Of a stretch of DNA of 64,000 bases, positions 11,388 to 24,000 are shown one piece after another (the stretch's first letter is position 1; each line of letters begins with the position of its first letter). Under the pieces are notes generated by a model that was not told the origin of the DNA, searched no databases, and was given only the letters and a program-made list of their open reading frames with translations. The stretch comes from Mytilus edulis. Lineage: Eukaryota > Mollusca > Bivalvia > Mytilida > Mytilidae. The position numbers and the translations under genes were made by a program. The stretch is taken from the NCBI RefSeq assembly GCF_963676685.1, contig NC_092348.1:27193386-27257385 (forward strand). Reading direction: 5' to 3'.

Positions 11388-11690
11388 CCGTTTTGCTAGA
11401 ACTTCCCCTCCCCCTTTTCGTTATTCTCATACTTGTCAAATTGTAGGCCTTCAAAGATTTCCTTTACCGAGATACATTTTATCTTTCATTGTATAAGAAT
11501 ATCCAAGGATTTGTATAGTACATTTTATCTTTCATTGTATAAGAATATCCAAGGATTTGTATAGTAAGGGTTTACTATACAAATCCTTGGTATATCTGAA
11601 ACCGTTTGGCTAGCACCCGCCCTCCCCCTTTTCGTTATTCACATACTTGGACCTTTGAAGATTTCCTTTACCTAGATACATTTAATCATA
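11388..11690. repeat. Local duplications around a 19-bp palindrome
   Basis: Three layers are visible. Phrases around cctcccccttttcgttatt (11405 and 11621) and gatttcctttacc recur about 210 bp apart. A perfect 46-bp tandem copy occupies 11473-11518 and 11519-11564. 11549-11567 (CCAAGGATTTGTATAGTAA) is followed after GGGT by its exact reverse complement at 11572-11590. The same 19-mer forms the ends of the element at 33064-33502. Confidence 0.85.
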
Positions 11691-12003
11691 CATTCATTTA
11701 ATTGAATTATATAGTGCTGGTGTATTATAAGTGTAATTACCAACAATTGATTATAGTTTTTTGCAATGACAACCCTAACTGTGCCTTTCACCTTAAGCTT
11801 TGAAAGTGTCAATCGATCAACAATAGGTCACGGCCGACTATCAGCAATTTATTAACAAGTTAAATAAATATGCTAATGAACCGATTTAACAAACAAACAT
11901 TAAGATATTTCTAGGTTTATTATTGTTGCGCTTACTTTTACTTTCATATTTCAGTTGGAAACGCAGAATGCGTGGTCATCAACCTTTATTTGATCGCCTG
12001 TCA

Positions 12004-12013
12004 TTGTCAATCA
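12004..12013 (-). promoter_or_regulatory. Candidate PBX-PREP composite site
   Basis: Reads TGATTGACAA on the minus strand, 9 of 10 bases of the TGATTGACAG site bound by PBX with PREP/MEIS partners. It lies about 300 bp upstream of the probable PKNOX first exon. A second near-match (TAATTGACAG, minus strand) is at 12315-12324. The function is an inference. Confidence 0.35.
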
Positions 12014-12199
12014 AGACGTGTCATTCAATGAGAACACTGATATGAGGGTGTCCAATGGGATGTGCTAATCATCATAAATCAAATCTAATTAAGACGACTC
12101 CTAAATTAAATTCATTGTGCAAGATTTTTCTACAATGTAATCAAACAATTTACATTAAATTACTCTAAAAACAATGTGTACTTTAATGAATTACTATGT

Positions 12200-12309
12200 A
12201 AAAAGTGTTAAAAAGTGGAGTTCACGTCAATGTCACGTGGTTTTGTGGGCAGTGTCGGCAAATTGATGCCCGCCATTTTGACGAAGAGTGACAACGTCTA
12301 GAAGCGAGG
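12200..12309 (+). other. PKNOX: Probable PKNOX non-coding first exon and promoter
   Basis: This short patch is richer in CpG than its surroundings. It contains CACGTG (12234-12239) and ends with a good donor, gcgagg then gtaaac at 12310. No ATG-led frame leads into the next exon. The next recognisable exon (acceptor at 15090) has an in-frame stop before its ATG, so the 5' leader must be made upstream, and this patch is the best candidate. The transcription start is not resolved. Confidence 0.4.
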
Positions 12310-13071
12310 GTAAACTGTCAATTATATGTAAGATTGGCATGTTTTGATCTGATTTATGTATCTTTTTCTTATAGTATTTTATGTTATTCTTACTATTCTC
12401 TTGTGTGTCATTTAAATCTTATTGGATTGAAATGGCCAACACGGTAAATAGTGTTCCGTGTATGCTGTAAAATGATTTTTATTTCAACGATTTTAACAAA
12501 TTTTAAGTTGGTGTAATAGACGATGACTGAATAATCAACCTGTTTTTATTTTCAGCACGACTGTTAACTTAAATATGAAAAATCTTAACATTTCTTCCTT
12601 TGTAAAATGAATATTGATTGTGTAATTTTGACCTGGACAAGATAATTGATATAAGTCACCAGACCGTGATATTGTGTAAATAAAGATTATAGTTATGAAT
12701 GTTATATTAGTTTAAAACAAGTTAAATATAGATAAAACTCATTGAATATGGAATAAATTGATTCCAAGACAGCCCATTATTATATTGAAATGATACATTT
12801 ATACAGGGTTTAAAATTAGAAAGTGAAATACAGGTAGAAAAAAAAATATATATTGTACTGTAAATACAGGATTCATGGTTTAGTATTCAATATTAAAGGA
12901 TAACTGTTCATTTTAAAATAAAATGCATTTTTATCTACATTATTCAATCTTGTTAATTTCTGGGTCTCACTAATAAGTCATGTAAGTGACAATATTTTCA
13001 CAAGGAAATGACAAGAAGAAAAAATAGATAGAGGAAGAAGAAAAAATGAGAGACAAGATAGATCATCAGTG

Positions 13072-13150
13072 GTGTATCCAGAAATTTTCACAAGAGGGGG
13101 GCGGGCCCACTGATGGCCTAAGAGGGGGCTGTTTCAGTCATGCTTCAGCA
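13072..13150. mobile_element. Partial CAGTGG-type MITE
   Basis: Starts cagtggtgtatccagaaatt and contains ggctgtttcagtcatgcttc, shared with 10863-11020. The right end is missing. Confidence 0.55.
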
Positions 13151-13564
13151 GTAAAGGGTCTAACTTAAATAAGTTATTAGAGAAAAATAACATGGATCGA
13201 CACTTTCATGAGTTGTCTACTTTTTTTCCTTCATATGTTTGTTATCAGTTAAATATTTCATAAATATTTTATCTTTTGTGGGCGCTTAGGAATTCTTGAA
13301 ACTTTGCGCAGTAGATTAATATATTACATTGATAACTAATTTTCTAATTTCATTAATACAATTTTGATCAACCATAGTAAATCAATGAGACAATGCCTTT
13401 GAGGGAAAATTAAGCTGTAATAACAAGGCTTAGGTATTACAGGAGTGTAACTTATTTTATGAAATGATATGAGCAAATAACCCCTAATACGGATTAATCA
13501 GCAGGTGCAATACTGAAAATGTTTCACTGTCAATATAAATCAAGATTTAATATTGCTCTTTTCG

Positions 13565-13737
13565 AACAGGGCCAATACGGAAAAAAACAGGGCCAATACA
13601 GAAAAGAGCGGGAAAAAAGCCGTATTGGCCCTGTATTGATCACGGTTTTTAATTTTCTTATAATCATTTAATAAAAGTGTTATGAACTGGCTGTTTCTGT
13701 ATTGGCACTAATACAGAATCAGCCAGTTCATAACACT
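13565..13737. repeat. Two adjacent hairpins in PKNOX intron 1
   Basis: 13572-13632 has gggccaatacgg pairing with ccgtattggccc. 13676-13737 is a near-perfect 28-bp stem: an AGTGTTATGAACTGGCTG arm and its exact complement at 13720-13737, with an inner TTTCTGTATT/AATACAGAAT stem and a loop of about six bases. Both share a gtattggc phrase, so they may be parts of one foldback element. Confidence 0.75.
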
Positions 13738-14339
13738 ATATTATTAGAGTAAATGAGACACTTGGGAATTACTTGGAATCTTGTGCAGTGCCTCGTTACA
13801 AGGTCTGATAATCATTTCTTACAATGAATTGAAATACATTGTGATATATGCCTGAGCAAAGGCTTTAAAGAGATGTAGAGAAGCTGTAATAATACCCTTT
13901 GGTTATTGCAGGAATATATTTTCTGTAATAACATAGGTGTAATATGCACGATTGGTAAACTATGAACTGCTATATCTTTGCAAAGTTTAGTATACATAAA
14001 GAAAATTACAATATCAATAGAACTTGAAAAAATTCAAATCTTGACATTGAAAACTTTCTGTAACTATGTGTCAATAAATTATGAAGTTGTAATGGATATA
14101 TAACTAGTTTATAAGTCAAACAACCATGACAACTAAAAGTGCATACTTACTCTTACAAAAAAGGATTGGAAGGGTGGTAATGAAATCAAATTATATAAAT
14201 TATCTAGGCATTTTAATTTTTAAAACTTTTAATAATTAAAATGTAACTTTTTATAGGTCTATTTAATATAATACAAATGTATAACCAACATGGTAGACTA
14301 ATTATAAATAAAAAGTTATCAAAGGTACCAGGATTATAA

Positions 14340-14450
14340 GTTAATAGTCCGCCAGAGGCGCGTTTCGTCTACATAAGACTCATCAGTGACAATCTTATCA
14401 AAATATTTATAAAGCCAAATATTAACATTATGTTAAAATGGTGAATCAAT
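14340..14450 (-). repeat. Fragment of the about 350-bp satellite
   Basis: Contains caggattataagttaatagtc and gcgtttcgtctacataagac, the junction phrase of the array at 28330-29540, followed by a diverged tcatcagtgac tail. Confidence 0.65.
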
Positions 14451-14846
14451 CTATTATCACGCGCTAACCACAGCGCTATCAAAAAATTTTGGGGAGAACA
14501 CTGCATATAAGTACGAAATTATAACAAGAGAACCAAAAATAAATTAGTAAATACATTTATATTTACTAACCATGCTAACAGATGTATCCTGTGGCACCAA
14601 GTTTTTATATCTGTTTTGAATTATAAGATGGGCGACAGATACATGTACCAAAGGGACATTCATACTCATAAGTGGAAAATAAACAGTCAATGCCATGAAA
14701 TTTAAAAAAAAAAAGACCGAATGACAATCTCCAGTATACAGGTATACAAAACACAACATAGAAAACTAAAGACTGCACATTACAAACTCACCAAAAACTG
14801 GGGGTGGGGTGATCTCAGGTGTTCCAGATGGGTAAGCTGATCCTGC

Positions 14847-14970
14847 CAGAGGCAGATTTAGATTCTGGGAAAAATTTTGTTTACTAAATAGGAAATCACA
14901 GAAGCATGACCGGCCCCCTCCTAGGCAGCCATTGGGTCCCCACTTATGAAAATTTCTGGATCCGCCACTG
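14847..14970. mobile_element. CAGTGGCGGATCC-family MITE with 5-bp target duplication
   Basis: Starts CAGAGGCAGATTTAG and ends CTGGATCCGCCACTG. Flanked by CCTGC on both sides (14842-14846 and 14971-14975). It lies in PKNOX intron 1, about 120 bp before the exon-2 acceptor. Confidence 0.8.
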
Positions 14971-15098
14971 CCTGCTTCACAATCAATTATAACTATAAAA
15001 TAACTTTATTGGGCTATGATGTGATTTTCTAAAACAGATCTGTTGAACAAAAAAAAGTGTTTTTAATGATTGAAATTTGACATGTTTCAGGGGTGTAG

Positions 15099-18000
15099 AT
15101 GATGTCTGTGTTACCACCAGATATTTCACAGTACACAGGAGTGAATTTGTTAGCAGCCATCGTTACAACAGCAGGAATACAGGAATGTGATGGGTAAGTT
15201 TTTATTTTATAACTTTGCTCCGTGTTGTTGAAGGCCTCCTAACATGCCAAATGTCACACAACAGACGCAGCAACAAACATTTTGGAAATTTTCACACCAC
15301 TAAACTTCATTTGCACTTTTGCTTTTCACTGTTAAATTATTGAAGGAAAACAAACATGTTAATTGAAATGTTAAAAATGTTTAGATTAAGAATTCAATGT
15401 AATGCTTTTTGTTAAGAATAAAGATGAAATGGAATAATAATTGCTTCTTTTCCCTTTTTGTGAAAACTGAGTAACAAATGATTTCCAAATTTCTTATTGA
15501 AATAAAATATGGTTCACCTGTCTATGCAATATTGTAAGCATTTGGCCTGAACTTGATATAGATATAAATCTAAGCATACAATTTGAAAATGATACAAAAT
15601 GTATTGATTTGATCAAGAAAACCAAAAAAATACACTTCAGTCAATTAAAGCCATTAACAGCTTATCATCATGATCATTCCAAGATACAATGTACTGCAAA
15701 ATATCAATATTGAGAAAACTTGATTCTATTCAGTAATTTATTGTTGACCTTTATCATGTTTATGTATGTTTACTTTGTTATAGAACTGAAACAACAAAGA
15801 ACAGTTTAGAAACAGAAGATGAAAAAAAGGCTATCTATAGGTAAGAAAAATTGGGGAACCAGTTGTCATGGTCATTGCCTAAATGTATACATTACCTTGT
15901 TGTACAGATCAGATTTCAATACACATTAGGCAACCAGCAATGACTTGAATATGCAGGTAGCAATTAAGTTTGATCAATATTTTGTACTTGAAGCAAGACA
16001 TACATGTAGCTATTGTACATTATTACATTGGTTGCAATGAATTACATTGATTTCCCAGTTAAATAAAAACCGATAATTTCACATGTGAAATAAACATGGT
16101 TATTTCACTCTCTGACGTCATACAACAATAGGCGTTGTCAAGACGTCAATAACGGCGGATCAAAACAAATTGTGAATGCGTAGATAAAGGATAAAGTTCC
16201 TTACATGTTTCATATTAATTTCTTAAAAATTAAAAAAAAAGCTATTAGCCAATGTAATAAAAGAATAACTAATTAATTGATTGATTGTTGGTTGCTTAAC
16301 GTCCAGTGGAATAACTAATTAAGAATTCAAATATCGCAAAATAATCTACTCTTGCCCGAACAACACTGATAATTAACTCATGTGCTACACGCATTCTTGA
16401 ATTAATGTGTTGTTCGGTCACTCCTTGAATATTTTTCTCTATTTGAATTCTTCGATTAGTTAATAGGGAGCTACCATTTGATTTTTATGGAGGACCGGAT
16501 AGAGTGAAAAATAAAAAGGCAGGACAGAGATTACAACTTAAAAAAAAATGCAGGACAAAATTTTTCATCCTAGCCCCCCCCCCCATAAAAATCAAATGGT
16601 AGCTCCCTTATTCTATAATTCTTACAACAGCAGTATAAACAATTTAAAATTTAGTCTGTGTTTAAAGTTTTTTAAACATCAATAATTTTTTCATATCTTC
16701 CTGAACTTGTCATGAATGTATGAAACTTGGTCCAGAACTTTTTTTATGATCCAAAAAAATAGCAAAATTGACAAAAAGTAATGAGCACCTGGAAACAACT
16801 ATTTCCAAATGAACAATCTATAAACAGATATGATATTTCAATAACTTTTGGGAAACTGAAGTTTTGGATAAAAATATTATAATGTGGGTTACTCTTATTG
16901 TTTTACACTAATAATTGATTACTTAATATAATTTCTATTTCAGCCATCCATTATTTCCATTGTTAGTGTTGTTGTTTGAGAAATGTGAGCAGGCCTCACA
17001 GTCAGCAGATTGTCCAAGTTCTGACAGTTTTGATATTGACATTCAGTCCTTCGTACAACGACAAGAGAAAGACCGAAAACCCTTTTTCAGTGAAGACCCA
17101 GATTTAGATAATTTGGTATGTTTGTTTCACTGTGAAGTTGATGGGCAAGAATATAATAGCCTGTCTTATTACCTTACCTGTATTTTTTAGAACTTATAAA
17201 AGTGGCCTAAAGCTTTGTCTAAATTAGATAAACAATATGCTTCACAAGCTACAATGGAGATTTTGAGATGGATAGATATGTTAACTCTTAATATGGTGAT
17301 CAGTTATAAATGCTTGTATATACATGTATACAGGTAATATATAAAAAGAAGATGTGGTATGATTTCCAATGAGACAACTCTCCATAAGAGACCAAATAAC
17401 ACAGTAATTAACAACTATAGGCTGCTTTAAGCAGAAACACATAATGCAGCTATTCTTAAGGATTTTTTTTTCCTGGTCCTTAAAAAGTGCATGTAGGTAT
17501 GTAATGTCAGTTTGAACTATCTTTATAGAATTAATTCAAAAACTTAATTGTTGCATTTTGATATTATTAATCAGATTTTTATGTCATGTTTATAGATGGT
17601 CAAAGCTATTCAGGTATTACGGATTCATCTGTTAGAATTAGAGAAAGTGAACGAACTATGTAAAGACTTTTGTAATCGTTACATAAATTGTCTAAGAGGA
17701 AAACTTCAAAGTGAACAATTATTAAAAGTGGAATCAGACTTTGATGATTCTGATGTTGGTTCACCACCACCCTCAGGTACAAAGAATGTACCGATAGCAC
17801 CAAATTTAACATCTACAGCCAACAATGTCATGTTAGGACAGACAGTGTCTCCAGCCTCAGTGTCAATGCCACAGTTAGGTCCAGGTCAAATTATGTCAGG
17901 TGGTACGATATATCAAATGGTCCACACACCACAAGGCTTGGTGGCTCAACCAATACAGGTATGTGAATGTTATAATTAGAAATTATCTATCACCATGATT

Positions 18001-21000
18001 ACACTGATAAGCTTAGAACTAACCAACATTATATTGTCTGATAATGTATAATGCAAAATTATCTTTTTACCTCTCATAGAAATACCATAAATAGTCTTAT
18101 CTTACCTTCTATAGATTTATGGGGATATGATTGGTTAATCGACTACACATGGTGACTATGTATATTTCAAATAGGGTGTTTTAAAAAATACATGGTAAGT
18201 TACCAGCAACCATATGGGGTTAGTAAGGAGTTACTTCCCTTTCAAAACACAAAAGATTGCACAACCCTTTATAAAAACAACACCGGTTGGTGAAAAATCT
18301 GAAAGAATTCAACAGACGAGGAAATTGATGAAAGGTTAAAATAAATTCAAAAAACATGATTAAAGTTAACAAGTTGTTAGCGTTGGCAGTAGAGAGTTAC
18401 TTCCCTTTCAAAATAAAAATAAATAAATCTGGAAGGTTTCAACAGATGAAGAAATTGATACATGAAATGAACAATTGAAATAAATTCACACAACAAATTT
18501 AAAGCTAAAAATTTGTTATTGTGAGCATTTATTTTCTGTATAGACAAATAGAAGCAGGATCTAAATACTAAGTATTGAAGACTTAAAATCACTTTGATAG
18601 GCCCTAGTCAAAATACCACATGTGAAGATAGTCGGTAAGAGAAATTCGTTACATGGTGTGCAAGTGACCTAATATGATATATATGGTATTAGGTCACTAA
18701 CAAACCATGTAACTAATAATATATGATATAGTAAGTTGGACTATAAAAATTTGTTTGGCTCTTTTTAAGATTAATTGGACAGACACGGCTGATACAAAAC
18801 AAACTATTGAAAAGCATTTTATCACTATAAATTGTGAAGATCTTATACGAGATCAGTAACTTTAAAACATATATATTATCTAGAGAATTGATATAACATT
18901 AGGTATTGTATCATGTGAATCTACTAAGAATGATATAACTAACTTTTTCTTTTTAGTTTCAAGCAGCACAATCAAATCCAGTCCAGGTTCATGGAGGCAC
19001 ACCAATGTCACAGATTGGGGTTAACTCTGTTACACCAGCATCTAGTGCAGGTAAAATCACTTAAGCAATTAATATTCACAAAAAGACATTATATTATCAC
19101 CTAGAGTTCAAGTGTTTGTAGTTTCAATACTTTGCTTAGAAAAAAAAACTAAATACTTTTGTAATTGCTGTTTCAGATAGCTTCACTGCCACATACATGA
19201 CAAAAAAGTCATAGTCAAAATTATGTGATGTATGTTTAAATGTTTCTCCTACAAATTGTTAACATGTAAACAACATGAACATGTAGCATATTAAATTAAT
19301 TAGAATGAAAATTTGGTGTAAATATAGGGCATTCATTCATATGACATAATTTTAATTTACTATCATAGATAACTGTAAATTGTGTTCCCCAGTACTAAAC
19401 TTCTTATTACAGATACATGTATAATTTTGTCTGCATTTTGATATAAGAATTCAATATTACACATTGGTATATCATGGTCTTATTGTGTGTAAATTTTTTG
19501 ACAAGATAAACAGTTAAAATAAGGTATGCAGATAAATACTTTACATCAAACATGTTAAATTCTCATTTTCCATTATGTGAAAATGTGTAAATTGGACAAA
19601 AACAGTAGGAAAATTGTTCTTATAGACTTCTTCATTTTAATTATACTCCTGCTTAAATATATATAGATAAGCTTGTATTATGATTTTAACTACAGAACTA
19701 TTAACTGTATTTTTATGTGTTTGAATTATTCTAGTTTATAATTTCTCGTATGCAATGGCACGCTCATATAGTAGCCATAATTTTGTATAAGTTACTGTTT
19801 ATAGTGTTACCTTGGTAATTACAGGTGCTTTGTCAGCATTAGCAGGTCATTTAAGTTCTGATGATGAAGATGGTAGTGATAAAAAGAAGAGTAAACGAGG
19901 AGTTTTACCAAAGTCAGCAACTCAAGTGATGAAATCCTGGTTATTCCAACATATTGTTGTATGTATAGTTAAACTTTCAAAATAAGATAAAAAGGGGGTG
20001 TTCATTTATTTTGCCATGAAAAAAATACTGTTTCATTTCAAATATTGAAAACTAATTTGAATTAAAAGAACAAATTTATAAAGAAGAAAAATATAAAATA
20101 TAAAGTGTTAAGGGCTATTCCAGTAAAAATTATCCAGGGGGGGTGGAACACCACTTATTTTTTGACCCCCCACCTATGGAAAAGATTAAAAAAATACACC
20201 CCCACCTAGAACATGTATTTTCTTCCAAGACCCCCTACCTAGAGAAAAAAAATAAAAGTTAGCTAGTTTTTTAAAGTATACAAAAATGTTGCATCCTGTC
20301 AAATAAATGTAAAATTTGTTGGTTTATCTATTTCAGTGCATCCAAAAAGGGGGGGGGGGGCCCCTAAATCCGCCTCTGGTCTCAATGGCAATCATACCAC
20401 ATCTTCTTTTTTATACTAGCTATGCTGCTATTAAAATATAAAATGAATCATGTAACAATGTTATGGAGCAGCAGACGACAGATGCAACATGACCGCAATA
20501 GCTCACAGTGACCGAAAAAGGGGGGTGCGATTTTAATTATGGCCCATTTTATTTTTAAAACTGTCAATAACATTTTCAGGTACGACATATTCTTCAGGTG
20601 GGGAAACTGGTTGGCACCAACCATTTGATGTTTCAGAGTTTAGTTTGAGCCATAAAATATTTTTGGTAGGCACAATGTAATTCTTTTTTTATTTTTTGTA
20701 TTTCTTATATACATTTTTTTTTTTCAATAGGCAAATGTTGAGGAAGATGATATACTCTCCTGTGTAACAAGGCCATATTTTTCCGCAAAAATTAGGCCAT
20801 TTTTTTCCTTCAATACCACCCACGCAACATGCGCAATAAAAATCTAATTGTCTGTGCCAAATATAAATATTTTTATGGACCGCATAGTTTGGATGTCACC
20901 CACACATATTTTTTTGTGGGGAGACGGTATACAAGGGAGAGGGTACTTGAAGTTGTTATAAACTGTATGCAATAAAATATTATTTGGGACAAAAATTGCA

Positions 21001-24000
21001 AAGAATTGGCCAGTCCACCTTATTAAGGACATATTCTTTGCAAGGAAAGAGATTTAAGTACAGCAAATTCTGCCATTTCAATTTCAATGAATATACAATA
21101 ACTTCTTCCAACTGCAACAATATTTAAGTTAACCTTTATTTACAATGTTTAAACTGGTACTGTTGCCTTGTTCATGTTCATGTTGGGGTTTTTTACATTA
21201 AATTTGGGTCTTCCTCGATACCATACTTATTCCAGACGTTCCGTATCAGAGGACATTTCAGGCAATTCCTCTGCACTTCTTGTATCATTATATCTTCATC
21301 ACGGTGACAAGAATAACAGTATAGAGTACCATTAATTCATAGAACAAAACAACAAATCGCTGAAGAAGTCATGTTTACAAAATGTCAAAATGAGCCAAAG
21401 ACCAAAAAATGACAAGGACAGTTAAGCGTCTTTTATGGAGACAAAAACTATATTCCTAAATAGTCTTTGGGGTTCTTCAATCGAAATAATAGCAAGCTAA
21501 ACTAAATGAGATTATTATAAGGGCTAAATCTCGTCTGTACTAGCCAAATTTAACAAATTTAAAGTTGTTTATAAAAAAAATATATATCATGAATGATGGT
21601 TAATTACGTTTTTCGGGTTATCAGTTAGACCGCATGGTTTTATTATTACAATAGGAAAACACCCGAGACGTGAAATCGCATGGTTCTATTATCATAGGTA
21701 AACATCCGAGACGTCCCAAAAATATATAGGTGCTCCTATTATTGGAGGAACATTACACAGTTGTGTACACACACATGGCGGCATGGAACACGATCGAAAA
21801 TTCATTTGACGATATCTAAACGTTTCGAAACGAAGTGAAAAGTATCGTGCGCCACGTGGGCGCTTACATTTGTCACTGTATGCGCCATTTCTTGTCAATA
21901 TGCGCTATAGGCTCAGGGGGCACGTCCTTCCCGATCACTGGTTTGACAAGAACACAAACGGACGCTTAAAATTAGTGGTCTGCCAACTTTATTTGCAGTT
22001 GGATGACCTTTTCAGGAGAATCTTCCTTCATAACAGGGGGAACAATATGTTTAACCTATCATTCAGAAACCCCCCACCAACAGAAATGAATTTAAATCGG
22101 GACCACCACCCTCCAGAATACAATTATGTTGATAACCCCCCACCTATTGAAAAAAATATCGTCGGCGTTCCGCCCCTCCTAGGTAAATTTTACTGGAATA
22201 GCCCTAATATTTTCAGATCGATAATTGTAGCCATTTTCAGCTGCACTATAATAACAGTATAAGGTCAATGAAGGTCAATTTTAGAAAACTATCCAGAACA
22301 AAACAGTTGAACGGCTTGGTATACCTTGCCTAACCCCATTTTCTAAGCCTCATACAAAAAGTTGATATTTTTCTCTGACATTGACTTAATATTGTATATT
22401 TATTTATGTTTGCTAAAATTGAATTAAATGTTTGGAAGGTGATTGTCATATTTTAAGTGTTTTGATTAAATAAATAGATACTGATACTGTAATCCTGTAT
22501 TTTATTTTAGCATCCATATCCAACAGAAGATGAAAAAAGACAGATTGCTAACCAGACTAATCTGACTTTATTACAAGTCAATAATTGGTAAGTAGTTAAA
22601 TAAGAACTAAAAGGAATATTTGTGTGTTTTTCAGTTTTCCTAAATTTAGTAGTAATTGTCTTTATTCGTGTGGCATCCCTTTATAACCAGGGAAAGTACT
22701 TTTAATGGCCACCACCCAAACATTTGCATGCTAAACCACACAATTTAAACTTTGTGAACTGCTTTTACTCATACAAATATAATTCAAGTTTATATTGCAT
22801 TGAAGTTAAATCCTCTATAAGGATAACTTTTGATATATAATCGATTTCATTGATCTTGTAATAATAAATATCACAAGAAATAAAAAGAATTGAAAAAATG
22901 TTGAATTCTTAATATAAATGCAATAGCAATGATAAATTCAGTTTTACAAAACAAGTCTAATTAAGGTTCTCATCATTCCTGGTTTTACCCCACGGATGGC
23001 AAATTTTCATTTAGTGCATGATTTATCTTTTATTTTAAGTACAAAATGATTGTTTTCAGGTTTATAAATGCTAGGCGAAGAATACTTCAGCCAATGTTAG
23101 AAGCCAGCAACCCAGAACAAGTCAAAACAAAAAAGTCCAAACCTCAAACTCGACCATTACAACGATTTTGGCCAGAGAGTCTTGCAAATCTCCAGCCACA
23201 GATTGCTCCTGCCATTATGTCAATAGCCTCTATACAATCAACAGGTTTGTCATATTACTGTTAAAGCAGAAATAAATTTCGTGGAAAGAATATATTCACG
23301 AAAGTAAATCCATGTGAAAATTTAACCTTCACATAATTTCACTTCCATTTACTTTAACAACATAATAATTTTATTCATTAAATATTGCTTGTTACATAAA
23401 CCATCAAGATTCGACGTGCCCTGTTACAATTCACTGACTACCCAGGGAAAATCAGCTGATTATATTGATTGACATACATTTTGTTTACAAAACACTATAA
23501 TAACAAAACTAGAAACATTATTCATTGATTATGTTTCTTTTAAATGTGAATCTTATATAGAGACAAAACCATGAAATCTAAACCCCACAAAAATAAATAT
23601 TTGTTGGTGATTTTCTCTTAAAACTGCAAAAGATATTAAATTGAAATAATATTAAATAAATTGTGTTGTTCTGATGTACTTTTCTGGATTTATATTCATC
23701 ACAAAGACTAAAACCCAATTTGTTTCAAAGCCAGGATGTTTTAATAAATGTAGAAAAGTTCTGAGCCATATCAACAAATGTGACCTGAAAAAAACCTTAA
23801 TATGGCTATAGTTGAGTTTGCATGACGAATTGGAATGATTAATGTTCTTTAAGTATTAAAGATGTATGAACTGACAAACTGAAAATTGTTGCAGTTATTA
23901 ATCATTTGTTAATGAAGTTTTAGGTAGTGGAATTTAAAAGAAGAAAAAAACACTGCATGCCATCTTAATTAATTTGTCAATGATTTTGGTTGATATAATG

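Noticed and set aside
21870-22262. 130-codon open frame in the PKNOX intron, considered as a transposase remnant
   Set aside because: No DDE or HTH motif visible. Proline-rich runs come from the ccccccacc terminal repeats, and the frame extends past the element end.
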